A DNA stretch of 64,000 nt from Vicinamibacterales bacterium (GTDB lineage: Bacteria; Acidobacteriota; Vicinamibacteria; Vicinamibacterales; 2-12-FULL-66-21): the NCBI GenBank assembly GCA_035699745.1, contig DASSPH010000044.1:1-64000 (forward strand). The letters run 5' to 3'. Shown piece after piece: positions 9,299 to 17,274 of this stretch (its first letter is position 1; every line of letters starts with the position of its first letter). The notes under the pieces are model-generated. The model saw only the letters and a program-made list of their open reading frames with translations. It had not been told where the DNA came from and searched no databases. Made by a program: the position numbers and the translations under genes.

Positions 9299-9357
9299 AT
9301 ATGAGTGTTAGACACGCATATTACGTGCTTGACAAGTGCTCATAGTGGTCGTATACT
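9299..9357 (+). promoter_or_regulatory. Promoter and candidate operator of the second hsp20 gene
   Basis: TTGACA (9329-9334), a 17-bp spacer and TATACT (9352-9357) form a near-consensus housekeeping promoter, the best in the window. Just upstream is an imperfect inverted repeat, ATATGAGTGT (9299-9308) and ACACGCATAT (9312-9321), separated by TAG. One mismatch breaks the symmetry. It is not a CIRCE element and only loosely recalls HspR sites. A dedicated repressor or activator site is inference. Confidence 0.65.
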
Positions 9358-9394
9358 TGCGTTCGTGATGATTTCTCTCATGAGGAGGACCCCG

Positions 9395-9829
9395 ATGACA
9401 CTGGTTCGCTGGAATCCCGCTCGCGAGCTGGCGTCGATGGAAATCGACCGGCTCAACCACATGCTGAACGACTTCTACGGCGTGGGCCGTGCCTGGATGC
9501 CCGCGGTGGACATCTTCGAGACGAACGACCACGAGTACGTGCTGAAGGCCGAACTGCCCGACACGAAGCGTGAAGACATCAGCGTCACCTTCGAGAACGG
9601 CGTGCTGACGCTCACCGGCGAGCGGAAGGCGGAGTTCGACGCCAACCAGGGCACCTATCACCGCAGCGAGCGCGCCTACGGCCGCTTCAGCCGCTCGTTC
9701 ACGCTGCCCGCGACGGTCGACGCCAATCGCATCAACGCGAGCTACAAGGATGGCGTGCTGACGATCCGCGTCCCGCAGCGCGAGGAAGCGAAGCCGAAGC
9801 AGATCACCGTCGACGTCGACGCGCGGTAA
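9395..9829 (+). CDS. Small heat shock protein, Hsp20/alpha-crystallin family (second copy)
   Basis: 144 residues, more canonical than the divergent copy. WMPAVDIFETNDHEYVLKAE opens the alpha-crystallin domain, followed by LTGERK, a SERAYGRFSRSFTLP block and ASYKDGVLTIRVPQ. The C-terminal KPKQITVDV tail gives the I-x-V contact motif. The ATG at 9395 is chosen because GAGGAGG (9382-9388) sits 6 nt upstream; the upstream in-frame extension covers the promoter. It has a strong sigma-70-type promoter and a Shine-Dalgarno site, unlike its neighbour. Confidence 0.94.
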   Translation: MTLVRWNPARELASMEIDRLNHMLNDFYGVGRAWMPAVDIFETNDHEYVLKAELPDTKREDISVTFENGVLTLTGERKAEFDANQGTYHRSERAYGRFSRSFTLPATVDANRINASYKDGVLTIRVPQREEAKPKQITVDVDAR

Positions 9830-9830
9830 C

Positions 9831-9926
9831 CGAGGTTCGAGCATCGAGCATCGAGGGGCGAGGATCGAGGATCGAGAATCGAGGATCGATCGCCCCTCGA
9901 ACCTCGCCCCCGAACCTCGCTCCTCG
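9831..9926. repeat. Heptamer repeats forming a long hairpin between hsp20 and rpoZ
   Basis: Degenerate 7-bp units (CGAGCAT, CGAGGAT, CGAGAAT) fill the gap. CGAGGTTCGA (9831-9840) pairs perfectly with TCGAACCTCG (9897-9906), and CGAGGGGCG (9852-9860) pairs with CGCCCCTCG (9891-9899). The result is a hairpin of about 76 nt after the hsp20 stop. No T-run follows, so factor-independent termination is not certain. Confidence 0.75.
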
Positions 9927-9950
9927 TTCATCGGCCATATACTAGGCCCC

Positions 9951-10205
9951 ATGACTGACGAGTCTCAGGGCGTAGACCCCGTCGCCGAGGCGGCGCCGGA
10001 TCTGGCTCCGGTGATCACCAGCCGTTTTCTGTTCGTCGACGTCGCGGCGCAACGCGCCAAGCAGTTGCGCCGGGGCGCGCTGCCGCGCGTCGAGCGGCAT
10101 CCCGCCGGACCGCACAAGCTCGAACGCCTCGCCATGGAGGAAGTCCGGCAGCAGGTCATTCAGTACACCGTGCCGCCCGGGTTCCTCGGCAAGGGCACCG
10201 TCTGA
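9951..10205 (+). CDS. rpoZ: DNA-directed RNA polymerase omega subunit
   Basis: 84 residues, the normal size. The Rpb6/omega fold is recognised by ITSRFLFVDVAAQRAKQLRRG and KLERLAMEEVRQ. Omega helps assemble beta-prime into RNA polymerase and takes part in the (p)ppGpp response in some bacteria. TATACT (9938-9943) ends 7 nt before the ATG and there is no Shine-Dalgarno site, so a leaderless transcript is predicted. Omega genes often sit beside gmk; here that neighbour is missing. Confidence 0.85.
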   Translation: MTDESQGVDPVAEAAPDLAPVITSRFLFVDVAAQRAKQLRRGALPRVERHPAGPHKLERLAMEEVRQQVIQYTVPPGFLGKGTV

Positions 10206-10224
10206 CCTCATCCGGAACTTCTCG

Positions 10225-10257
10225 GACTCCCCGGGCGTAACTCGCTCCAGGGGAGTC
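10225..10257 (+). promoter_or_regulatory. Hairpin that sequesters the ribosome-binding site of the next gene
   Basis: GACTCCCC (10225-10232) is exactly complementary to GGGGAGTC (10250-10257) with a 17-nt loop. The right arm contains the Shine-Dalgarno sequence GGGGAG, 5 nt before the ATG at 10261. Folding would hide the ribosome-binding site. A regulatory role such as a thermosensor or a ligand-responsive switch is inference. Confidence 0.5.
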
Positions 10258-10260
10258 TGC

Positions 10261-10560
10261 ATGTCTGTCCTGCTCGCAGCCGCCGGGCTCGTCTTCACCG
10301 CCGCGGCGATCCTTGTCACCTTGGTCGTCGTGGGTTTCTTCGCGAAGCTCGTGCTGAAGCTGCTGCTGTTGCCGCTGCTGCTCGTGAAGTGGCTGGTGGT
10401 GTCGATCGTGATGCTGATCGTCGGGCCGATTCTCTTCGTCGTCGGCACGGTCCTGGCGGTGGTGTTCGGCGTCGTGCTCGCGGTTCCCCTGCTGCCGCTG
10501 GTTGCGGTCGCCGCGCTGATCTGGCTGCTCGTGCGGCCTCGGCGTCCGGCCGTGGCCTGA
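10261..10560 (+). CDS. Small hydrophobic membrane protein of unknown function
   Basis: 99 residues, almost entirely Val/Leu/Ala/Ile/Phe, with three likely membrane helices (about 2-28, 30-56 and 58-92) and a basic C-terminal RPRRP tail. No catalytic residues or named family are recognised. It has a good Shine-Dalgarno site (GGGGAG) that lies in a perfect hairpin arm. It follows rpoZ by 55 bp and converges on gatA with a 9-bp gap. Possible roles in stress or envelope tension are only guesses. Confidence 0.7.
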   Translation: MSVLLAAAGLVFTAAAILVTLVVVGFFAKLVLKLLLLPLLLVKWLVVSIVMLIVGPILFVVGTVLAVVFGVVLAVPLLPLVAVAALIWLLVRPRRPAVA

Positions 10561-10569
10561 CGCCCGGGC

Positions 10570-12012
10570 TCAGCCCACGGTCGGCGGACGCGGCATCGGC
10601 AGGCGCGATTCGATCGCCTGCGCCGCGCGGAACAGCGAGGGTTCGTCGAACGGGCGCGCCGTCAACTGCAGTCCCACCGGCAGCCGCTCCGGCGTCAGTC
10701 CGCACGGCACGCTGATCGCCGGCAGGCCGGCGAGATTCGCCGCCGCCGTGAACACGTCCGCCAGGTACATCTGCAGCGGGTCTTCCGTCCGTTCTCCCAA
10801 CCTGAACGCCGTCGTCGGCGACGTCGGCAGCGCGACGGCGTCGACCTCGGCGAACGCGCGATCGTAGTCCTGCCGGATGAGCGCGCGCACCTGCTGCGCT
10901 TTCACGTAATACGCGTCGTAATACCCGGCGCTCAGCACGAAGGTGCCGATCATGATGCGCCGCTTCACCTCCGCGCCGAACCGCGCGCGGCTCCGATAGT
11001 AGACGTCGTGCAGCGTGGCGCTGTCGGCCCGGGTGCCGTAGCGGACGCCGTCGAAGCGCGCCAGGTTCGAGCTGGCTTCGGCATTGGCGACCAGGTAATA
11101 GACGGGGATGGCCAGCGACGCGTGCGGCAGCGTGACGTCCCGCACCACGGCGCCTGCCGCTTCCAGCGCGCGTACGCCGGCGTCGAACGCGCCGCGCACG
11201 CCCGGCTCGACCCCCTGCGCGAGCAGCGCGCTTGGGACGCCGACGCGCAGTCCGCTCAGATCGCCGTCCAGGCGCTCGGCATAGTCGGGCACCGGATTCG
11301 CGGCAGTGGTCGAGTCCCGCGGATCCGCGCCGGCGATGACGCCGAACAGCGCGGCGAGATCACGCGTCGAGCGCGCCATCGGACCGATCTGATCGAGCGA
11401 CGAGCCGAAGGCGATGAGCCCGTAGCGTGAGACGCGGCCGTAGGTCGGTTTCAACCCGAGCACGCCGCAGAGCGCCGCCGGCTGGCGGATCGAGCCGCCG
11501 GTCTCGGATCCCAGCGCCAGCGGCACCATCCCTGCCGCGACCGCCACGGCGGACCCGCCGCTCGATCCGCCCGGAATGCGATCGTCCGCCCAGGGATTGC
11601 GCGTCGGTCCGAACGCGGAGTGCTCGGTCGACGAGCCCATCGCGAACTCGTCGCAGTTGGTCTTGCCGATCACCACGGCTCCGGCACGTTCCAGCCGCTC
11701 GACGACGGCGGCGGAGTACGGGGGCACGTAGCTCTCGAGCACGCGCGAGGCCGCGGTCGTGCGAACGCCGGCGGTGCAGATGTTGTCCTTGAGCGCGACC
11801 GGCACGCCCAGCAGCGGCGCGTTTGCCGGACGATCGCGGTCCAGCGCCTCCGCCCGAGCCAGCGCCCCGGCTTCATCCACGTGCAGGAACGCGTGCAGCC
11901 GTGCATCGGTTCGTGCGATTCTGGCCAGTGCGTCGCGGCAGACCTCAACCGCGGACAGGGTGCCGGCCGCGACAGCGGCGCGAATCTCGCAAGCGTTGTC
12001 CGGCAGGCTCAC
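10570..12012 (-). CDS. gatA: Aspartyl/glutamyl-tRNA amidotransferase subunit A
   Basis: 480 residues of the amidase signature family. It releases ammonia from glutamine for transamidation of Glu-tRNA(Gln) or Asp-tRNA(Asn). The Ser-cisSer-Lys triad is visible: Lys75 (VALKDN), Ser150 in GGSSGGSA, and Ser174 in ETGGSIRQP. A GTG start overlaps the gatC stop by 4 nt (GTGA). gatB is not in the window and must lie elsewhere. Presence of GatCA suggests indirect aminoacylation in this organism. Confidence 0.94.
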   Translation of the reverse strand: MSLPDNACEIRAAVAAGTLSAVEVCRDALARIARTDARLHAFLHVDEAGALARAEALDRDRPANAPLLGVPVALKDNICTAGVRTTAASRVLESYVPPYSAAVVERLERAGAVVIGKTNCDEFAMGSSTEHSAFGPTRNPWADDRIPGGSSGGSAVAVAAGMVPLALGSETGGSIRQPAALCGVLGLKPTYGRVSRYGLIAFGSSLDQIGPMARSTRDLAALFGVIAGADPRDSTTAANPVPDYAERLDGDLSGLRVGVPSALLAQGVEPGVRGAFDAGVRALEAAGAVVRDVTLPHASLAIPVYYLVANAEASSNLARFDGVRYGTRADSATLHDVYYRSRARFGAEVKRRIMIGTFVLSAGYYDAYYVKAQQVRALIRQDYDRAFAEVDAVALPTSPTTAFRLGERTEDPLQMYLADVFTAAANLAGLPAISVPCGLTPERLPVGLQLTARPFDEPSLFRAAQAIESRLPMPRPPTVG

Positions 12013-12305
12013 GAGCCGATCACCCGCGGCACCTTGAACAGGCCCGCGGCGCGGTCGGCGGCGGGGGCCTGGCTGAGGACGAGGTCACGGTCGAGCGATT
12101 GGACCGGGACGTCTTCGCGCATGCGCGGCGCGGCGGCCGCGGCGGGTGCCGCAGCCGGGGACGTGTCGACCTGCTGAACCTGGTCGGCATAGGCGAGAAT
12201 CGCCGTCAGCTGCTGCGCGAAGCGCGCCGTTTCCTCGGCGGTCAGCTCGAGGCGCGCCAGCGTCGCGATCCGCTCGACGTCGGCGGAGGTGAGGATATCG
12301 GACAT
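12009..12305 (-). CDS. gatC: Aspartyl/glutamyl-tRNA amidotransferase subunit C
   Basis: 98 residues. The typical GatC start (ADVERIATLARLELTAEE) leads to an Ala-rich linker and the C-terminal LREDV-like block (RMREDVPVQS). GatC tethers GatA to GatB. The ATG is at 12305; its complement forms CATG with the ATG of the divergent MEMO gene. A TAGAAT hexamer (minus strand, 12319-12314) ends 8 nt upstream, inside the MEMO coding region, and predicts a leaderless message. Confidence 0.92.
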   Translation of the reverse strand: MSDILTSADVERIATLARLELTAEETARFAQQLTAILAYADQVQQVDTSPAAAPAAAAAPRMREDVPVQSLDRDLVLSQAPAADRAAGLFKVPRVIGS

Positions 12306-13164
12306 GCCCAGCAATTCTATCCGGCCCGCCGCGGTCGCGGGCACGTGGTATCCGGGCAGCGCGGGCGCGCTCGTGCGCGACGTCGATGAGTATGTCGCGG
12401 CAGCGGGCGCCGCGCCGCGCGGCACCGTCCACGGGATCATCGCGCCGCACGCCGGCCTGATGTTCTCGGGACCGGTCGGCGCTCATGCGTACAAGGCCGC
12501 CGCCGCCGCCGGCCCCTTCGACACCGTCGTCCTGCTGGGCCCGTCGCATTTCGTCGGCTTCGACGGGATCGCGGTGTATCCGTCCGGCGCGTTCGACACG
12601 CCAATCGGCCCGGCTCCCATCGACGCCGCCCTGGCGCAGGAGATCCTCGACGCGTCTCCGGTGGTGCAGGCGCTGCCGCAGGCGCACGGCCGCGAGCATT
12701 CGCTCGAGATGCAGCTGCCGTTCGTGCGAAGGCTGCTGCCGGACGCGGCCATCGTGCCGCTGCTGATGGCGTATCAGACCCGCGAGACGATCGAGGCCTG
12801 CGCCGACGTGCTGGCACGGATCGGCGCCGGCCGGCGCGTACTGCTCGTCGCCAGCACCGATCTCTCGCACTACCTGCCGGCGCGCGCCGCGATGGAACAC
12901 GACGCGCGGGTGCAGGACTGCGTCCGCGCGTTCGATCCCGAGCGGCTCCTCGGTCTCTTCGAGCAGTATCCGGAAGGGGAGCGCGGGCGTTTCGTGGCCT
13001 GCGGCGGCGGACCGGCGATCGCCGTGATGCTGGCGGCGCGATCGCGCGGCGCGCGGGAGGGGCGCGTCCTGAAATACATGCACTCGGGGGAGATCTCCGG
13101 CGACAACAGCGGCGTCGTCGGCTATCTCGCCGCCGCCATGGGGACGTTCAGCGATGTTCACTGA
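12304..13164 (+). CDS. amrB: MEMO-family protein (AmmeMemoRadiSam system protein B)
   Basis: 286 residues. The N-terminal RPAAVAGTWYP and APHAGLMFSGPVGAHAY blocks, LLGPSHFV, EHSLEMQLPF and STDLSHY are MEMO1/extradiol-dioxygenase-fold signatures; the His residues would bind metal in the dioxygenase relatives. The biochemical role of bacterial MEMO is not settled. A strong Shine-Dalgarno sequence, GGAGGTGAGG (12285-12294), supports the ATG at 12304 (GTG at 12289 is possible). It overlaps the AMMECR1 gene by 11 bp, so the two are coupled. Confidence 0.9.
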   Translation: MPSNSIRPAAVAGTWYPGSAGALVRDVDEYVAAAGAAPRGTVHGIIAPHAGLMFSGPVGAHAYKAAAAAGPFDTVVLLGPSHFVGFDGIAVYPSGAFDTPIGPAPIDAALAQEILDASPVVQALPQAHGREHSLEMQLPFVRRLLPDAAIVPLLMAYQTRETIEACADVLARIGAGRRVLLVASTDLSHYLPARAAMEHDARVQDCVRAFDPERLLGLFEQYPEGERGRFVACGGGPAIAVMLAARSRGAREGRVLKYMHSGEISGDNSGVVGYLAAAMGTFSDVH

Positions 13165-13690
13165 GACGCAGCAGCGCACGCTCGTCGACATCGCGCGCGA
13201 TGCGGTCCGCGCCGGTGTCGCCGGGCGCCAACCGGACGTGCCCGCAGGGACGGACTATCCCGAAGCGACCGGCGCATTCGTCACGCTGAAGAAGCGCGGC
13301 GAGCTGCGCGGCTGCATCGGCACCCTGGAGTGCCGGCGCCCGCTGGCGGAGGAAGTGGCGCGGGTGGCGGTGAGCGCCGCGCTGGAGGATCCGCGGTTTC
13401 CTCCGGTGCGTCCCTCGGAGCTCGACGAGCTGGACGTCGAGGTCTCGGTGCTCGGGCCGCTCGAGCCGATCGACCCGTCCGATCCGGCCGCGATCGAGAT
13501 CGGCCGCCACGGCCTGGTCGTCGAATACGGCGCCCGGCGCGGACTGCTCCTGCCGCAGGTCGCGACGGAGTGGAACATGGATCGCGAGACCTTCCTCGCG
13601 CAGACCTGCAACAAGGCCGGTCTGCCGCGCGACTGCTGGCGGCGCGGCGCGACCGTCTACCGCTTCGCCGCCGTCGTCTTCGGCGGCTGA
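13154..13690 (+). CDS. amrA: AMMECR1 domain protein (AmmeMemoRadiSam system protein A)
   Basis: 178 residues. The family hallmark LRGCIG appears in KKRGELRGCIGTLE (about 49-62), followed by VAVSAALEDPRFPP and LLLPQVATEW. The function is unknown; it usually sits with MEMO and a radical SAM enzyme. Only A and B are seen here. The start ATG is within the end of the MEMO gene. The last 34 bp overlap the convergent nfo gene. Confidence 0.9.
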   Translation: MFTETQQRTLVDIARDAVRAGVAGRQPDVPAGTDYPEATGAFVTLKKRGELRGCIGTLECRRPLAEEVARVAVSAALEDPRFPPVRPSELDELDVEVSVLGPLEPIDPSDPAAIEIGRHGLVVEYGARRGLLLPQVATEWNMDRETFLAQTCNKAGLPRDCWRRGATVYRFAAVVFGG

Positions 13691-14559
13691 AGCAGGCGCC
13701 GCAGCGCGTCGAGGTTCATCCTGTCCAGCGGATCGACGTCGCTGGCGCGGCGCGTCGCCGCGGTGTCGACCTTGGGCGTCTCCAGCAGCATCGGCAGCTT
13801 CGCGAAGCGCGGATCGTTGAGGATGCGCCGGAAGGGGTCGAGGCCGAGGCAGCCCTTGCCGATGTGCTCGTGCCGATCGACCCGGCTGCCGCACGGCTTC
13901 TTCGAGTCGTTGAGGTGAAACGCTTTCAGGCGGGCGAGCCCGACGATGCGGCCGAACTGGCGGAAGGTCTCGTCGTATCCGGCGGCGCTGGTGATGTCGT
14001 AGCCGGCGGCAATGAGGTGACACGTGTCGAGACACACGCCGATGCGGCGCGAGCCGTGCAGCCGCTCGATGATCTCGGCGAGGTGCTCGAACCGGTGCCC
14101 GAGATTCGTCCCCTGACCAGCGGTGTGCTCGAGCAGGATGCGGGTGCGCGCGTCGGGACGCGCGTCGAGGATTCGCGCCAGGCCGTCGGCAATCAGCCGC
14201 AGCCCCTCGGCTTCCGTGCCGGAGGTGAAGGCCCCGGGGTGCATCACGAGGCCGTCGAGGCCGAGCGCCTCGGCGCGGTCGAGCTCGTCGCACAGCGACT
14301 CGATCGAGCGGGCGCGCAGCGCCGGATCGGCGGCGGCGAGATTGATCAAATAGCTGTTGTGCGCGACGACCGGCTTGATGCCCGTCTGCCGCACGCGCCG
14401 CTTGAACAGGGCGATCTCGTCGGGCGGCAGCGCCCGCGCCCGCCACTGGCCGGCCGACTTGGTGAAGATCTGCAGCGCCGTACAGCCGCTCGCCTCGGCT
14501 CGGTCGACCGCGCGGGGCAGGCCGCCGGCGATGGACAGGTGTGCGCCCAGACGCGGCAT
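13657..14559 (-). CDS. nfo: Endonuclease IV (AP endonuclease, deoxyribonuclease IV)
   Basis: Cleaves abasic sites and 3'-blocked ends in base-excision repair. 300 residues with a TIM-barrel and three zinc sites: LGAHLSIAGGL, VVAHNSYLINLA, MHPGAFTSGTEAEGL, LLEHTAGQGTNLG, GVCLDTCHLIAAGYD and HLNDSKKPCGSRVDRHEHIGKG. TAGCAT (minus strand, 14571-14566) ends 6 nt from the ATG and predicts a leaderless mRNA. The C-terminus overlaps the AMMECR1 gene by 34 bp on the opposite strand. Confidence 0.94.
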   Translation of the reverse strand: MPRLGAHLSIAGGLPRAVDRAEASGCTALQIFTKSAGQWRARALPPDEIALFKRRVRQTGIKPVVAHNSYLINLAAADPALRARSIESLCDELDRAEALGLDGLVMHPGAFTSGTEAEGLRLIADGLARILDARPDARTRILLEHTAGQGTNLGHRFEHLAEIIERLHGSRRIGVCLDTCHLIAAGYDITSAAGYDETFRQFGRIVGLARLKAFHLNDSKKPCGSRVDRHEHIGKGCLGLDPFRRILNDPRFAKLPMLLETPKVDTAATRRASDVDPLDRMNLDALRRLLQPPKTTAAKR

Positions 14560-14584
14560 CGATAAATGCTACCCTGTGATTTCC
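14560..14584. promoter_or_regulatory. Overlapping divergent -10 boxes between nfo and the S1/P1-type nuclease gene
   Basis: Only 25 bp separate the two start codons. On the minus strand TAGCAT (14571-14566) serves nfo. On the plus strand TACCCT (14570-14575) lies 9 nt before the ATG at 14585. The hexamers share bases 14570-14571, so the two polymerases could not open both at once. The plus-strand hexamer is the weaker match. Confidence 0.5.
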
Positions 14585-15472
14585 ATGCGCAAGATGCTTC
14601 CGGTCGCGCTCGCCGCGCTGGCGCTGTTCGCGGTGCGGCCGCTGCCGCTCCAGGCGTGGGGCTTCAACGGCCACCGCTTCATCACCGATCGCGCCATTGA
14701 ACTGTTGCCTGCGGAGATTCGTCCGTTCTTCCAGGCGAACCGCGTGGCGCTCGTCGAGCACTCCATCGACCCCGACACCTACCGGACGATGGGCTTCACC
14801 GAGGAACCGCCGCGCCACTTCCTCGACATGGATGCGTACGGGCCGTTCCCGTTCGCCAACCTGCCGCGCGACTACAACGAAGCGGTCGCGGTTCGCGGCC
14901 GGGACTTCGTGATCAAGAACGGCACGGTGCCGTGGCGGACGGAAGAGGTCTACGGCATGCTGCGCACCGCGTTCAAGGACCTGCCGACCGCCCCCTACGC
15001 GCGCGACAACGTGAAGCTGTTCTCGTCCGTGCTGTCGCATTACGTCGGCGACTCGCATCAGCCGTTCCATGCCGCGGTCAACTACGACGGGCAATTGACG
15101 AACCAGCACGGCATCCACTCGCGCTTCGAGACCGAGCTTTTCGACCGCTACCGCGATCGCCTGCGAGTCACTCCCGCGCCCGCCGCGCCGGTGGCGGACG
15201 TGCGGGCCTTCATGTTCACCACGCTGAGCGACAGCTTTCAGCTGGTGGACGCGATCCTCGCGGCCGATCTCGCCGCCGTCAACGGACGCACCCACTACGA
15301 CGACGGCTACTTCGCGCAGATGTTCGAGAAGACGGGGCCGATCATGGAGAAGCGCTTGTCCGGCGCCGTCACCGCCGTCGCCTCGCTGATCACGTCGGCG
15401 TGGATCGAGGCCGGCCGTCCGGCGCTCCCGGTCGCGGCGCCGCCGCGTGCGCCGCGTCCGATCAAGCGTTAG
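14585..15472 (+). CDS. S1/P1 nuclease-like zinc-dependent hydrolase, exported
   Basis: 295 residues. A signal peptide ends in LPLQA; the mature protein starts at Trp (WGFNGHRFITDRA), as required in the S1-P1/phospholipase C fold where the N-terminal Trp binds zinc. The block LSHYVGDSHQPFHAAVNYDG supplies His and Asp zinc ligands. Family members hydrolyse single-stranded nucleic acids or phospholipids; the substrate here is not clear. It is followed directly by the next gene (TAGTG overlap). Confidence 0.85.
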   Translation: MRKMLPVALAALALFAVRPLPLQAWGFNGHRFITDRAIELLPAEIRPFFQANRVALVEHSIDPDTYRTMGFTEEPPRHFLDMDAYGPFPFANLPRDYNEAVAVRGRDFVIKNGTVPWRTEEVYGMLRTAFKDLPTAPYARDNVKLFSSVLSHYVGDSHQPFHAAVNYDGQLTNQHGIHSRFETELFDRYRDRLRVTPAPAAPVADVRAFMFTTLSDSFQLVDAILAADLAAVNGRTHYDDGYFAQMFEKTGPIMEKRLSGAVTAVASLITSAWIEAGRPALPVAAPPRAPRPIKR

Positions 15473-16161
15473 TGGACGTCTTTCTCATCCCCGTCGGGGC
15501 CGAGCGCTACGAGCTCTATTGCGAGGAGCCTGACGAGCCCGAAGAGGCCGCGGCCGACCAGGCCCCGGGATTCTTCCGTCGCACCTGGCTCCGCATCCGC
15601 CAGCAGCTCGACGAGGCCGAGCGCGCCCGCGACCGCGACCACGGCGCCGCTCCGCACGAGGACGCGCCGGCGGGGTTTCTCGCGCGCCTGAAGGCGCGAA
15701 CGCTCCGCTGGGCCGCCGGGTGGATCGCCGAGCAGCGGCTGCTCTGGCAGTTGCGCGGGAAGGACGCCGCCTGCCTGGTGCATCCCGAGGATGTCCCCGA
15801 GCCGCAGGCGCGCGAGCTGCTCAAGCGATCGCTGCAGCGCGACTGGGAGCGGCATCGCTTCTGGCTCGTCATCGACAGCATCGGGCTGATCGGTTCCGCG
15901 GCGCTGGTGCTCGTGCCCGGCCCCAACGTGCTCGGCTACTACTTCCTGGTGCGGACCGTCGGTCACTACTTCTCGCTGCGAGGCGCGCGCCAGGGGCTGG
16001 CATGTGTGACCTGGTCGGTGCGCGCCGACCCCGATCTGGCGGCGCTGCGGGGGATGGCGGACGAACCGCCGGACGATCGCGAGGATCGGGTCCGCGCGAT
16101 CGGCGAACGTCTCGGCCTCGAACGGTTCGCTCGCTTCTTCCAGCGATCGGCCATCAAATGA
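15472..16161 (+). CDS. Mitochondrial K+-H+ exchange-related (Mit_KHE1-like) membrane protein
   Basis: 229 residues. The N-terminus [19 protein letters not shown] matches the start I associate with bacterial Mit_KHE1-like proteins. An acidic, Arg-rich middle (about 25-115) precedes two hydrophobic segments (about 125-165) and an amphipathic C-terminus. The GTG start overlaps the previous stop (TAGTG). The biochemical function of bacterial members is not established. Family assignment comes from memory of the N-terminal motif and is moderately sure. Confidence 0.65.
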   Translation: MDVFLIPVGAERYELYCEEPDEPEEAAADQAPGFFRRTWLRIRQQLDEAERARDRDHGAAPHEDAPAGFLARLKARTLRWAAGWIAEQRLLWQLRGKDAACLVHPEDVPEPQARELLKRSLQRDWERHRFWLVIDSIGLIGSAALVLVPGPNVLGYYFLVRTVGHYFSLRGARQGLACVTWSVRADPDLAALRGMADEPPDDREDRVRAIGERLGLERFARFFQRSAIK

Positions 16162-16189
16162 ATCCCGCCGGTCCGCTATACTTCCGCCG

Positions 16190-17227
16190 TTGAAGCTCAG
16201 CGAGATCGCGTCGCGGCTCGAATGCCGGCTCGACGGCGATGGTGACGTCGAGATCCGCCGCATTGCCGCCCTCGAGGAGGCCGGGCCGGGGGATCTGACG
16301 TTCTTCGTCAATCCGAAGTACGCGGCGCACGTCCGCGGGACCCGGGCGTCCGCGGTGATTCTGGCGGATCGCGCCGACGCGTCGCCGCCGCCGGGCGTCG
16401 CGCTGCTGCGGACCGCGAACCCGTATCTGGCGTTCGCGCGCGCCGCGGAGATGTTCGCGCCGCCGCCGGCGATTCCTCCAGGCGTGCACCGGCTCGCCAG
16501 CATCGATCCGAGCGCGATCGTCGCGCCGGACGCGGCGATCGGCGCGTTCGTCACCGTCGGCGCGCGCGCCCGCATCGGCGCGCGCACCATGCTGTTTCCT
16601 CACGTCACCATCGGCGACGCGGCGGTGATTGGCGACGACTGCCTGCTGCACGCGCGCGTCTCGATTCGCGAGCGCGTCGTCCTCGGCGATCGCGTCGTCG
16701 TCCAGGATGGCGCGGTCATCGGCAGCGACGGATTCGGGTTCGCCCGGACCGAACAGGGCGCGCATCACAAGATCCCGCAGACCGGCGGCGTGGTCGTGGA
16801 AGACGACGTCGAGATCGGCGCCAATACGACCATCGATCGGCCGGCGGTCGGCGAGACCCGCATCGGCGCGGGTACGAAAATCGACAACCTGGTCCAGGTG
16901 GCCCACGGCGTGAAGCTGGGGAAGCAGGTGCTGCTCGCGGCGCAGGTCGGCATCGCCGGCAGCACCAGGATCGACGATCGCGTCACGCTCGCCGGACAGG
17001 TCGGTGTCGCCGGGCATCTCACGATCGGCGCCGGCGTCACGGCGACCGCGCAGACCGGCATTCCCAACTCGGTCGAGCCCGGGAAGCTGATCTCCGGCTA
17101 CCCGGCGATCGACAACCGCGACTGGCTGAAGTCCTCGGCGGTCTTCCGGCGGCTGCCGGAATTGAAGAAGGCCGTCGCCGATCTGCAGCGCCGTCTCGAC
17201 GCGCTCGAAGAGCGTCTTGGCGAATAG
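16190..17227 (+). CDS. lpxD: UDP-3-O-(3-hydroxyacyl)glucosamine N-acyltransferase
   Basis: Third step of lipid A synthesis. 345 residues: an N-terminal uridine-binding domain ([18 protein letters not shown], then [11 protein letters not shown]), then a left-handed beta-helix of hexapeptide repeats, with [10 protein letters not shown] and the catalytic-region His in [13 protein letters not shown] coiled C-terminus ends the protein. The start is TTG at 16190; TATACT (16177-16182) ends 7 nt before it and no Shine-Dalgarno site exists. lpxB lies 3.6 kb downstream, separated by the M16 pair, rather than the common lpxD-fabZ-lpxA-lpxB order. Confidence 0.94.
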   Translation: MKLSEIASRLECRLDGDGDVEIRRIAALEEAGPGDLTFFVNPKYAAHVRGTRASAVILADRADASPPPGVALLRTANPYLAFARAAEMFAPPPAIPPGVHRLASIDPSAIVAPDAAIGAFVTVGARARIGARTMLFPHVTIGDAAVIGDDCLLHARVSIRERVVLGDRVVVQDGAVIGSDGFGFARTEQGAHHKIPQTGGVVVEDDVEIGANTTIDRPAVGETRIGAGTKIDNLVQVAHGVKLGKQVLLAAQVGIAGSTRIDDRVTLAGQVGVAGHLTIGAGVTATAQTGIPNSVEPGKLISGYPAIDNRDWLKSSAVFRRLPELKKAVADLQRRLDALEERLGE

Positions 17228-17274
17228 CCGCGGTCCGGCCGGACTTGGGATCCCAGCGTGGGATAATCCTCGGG

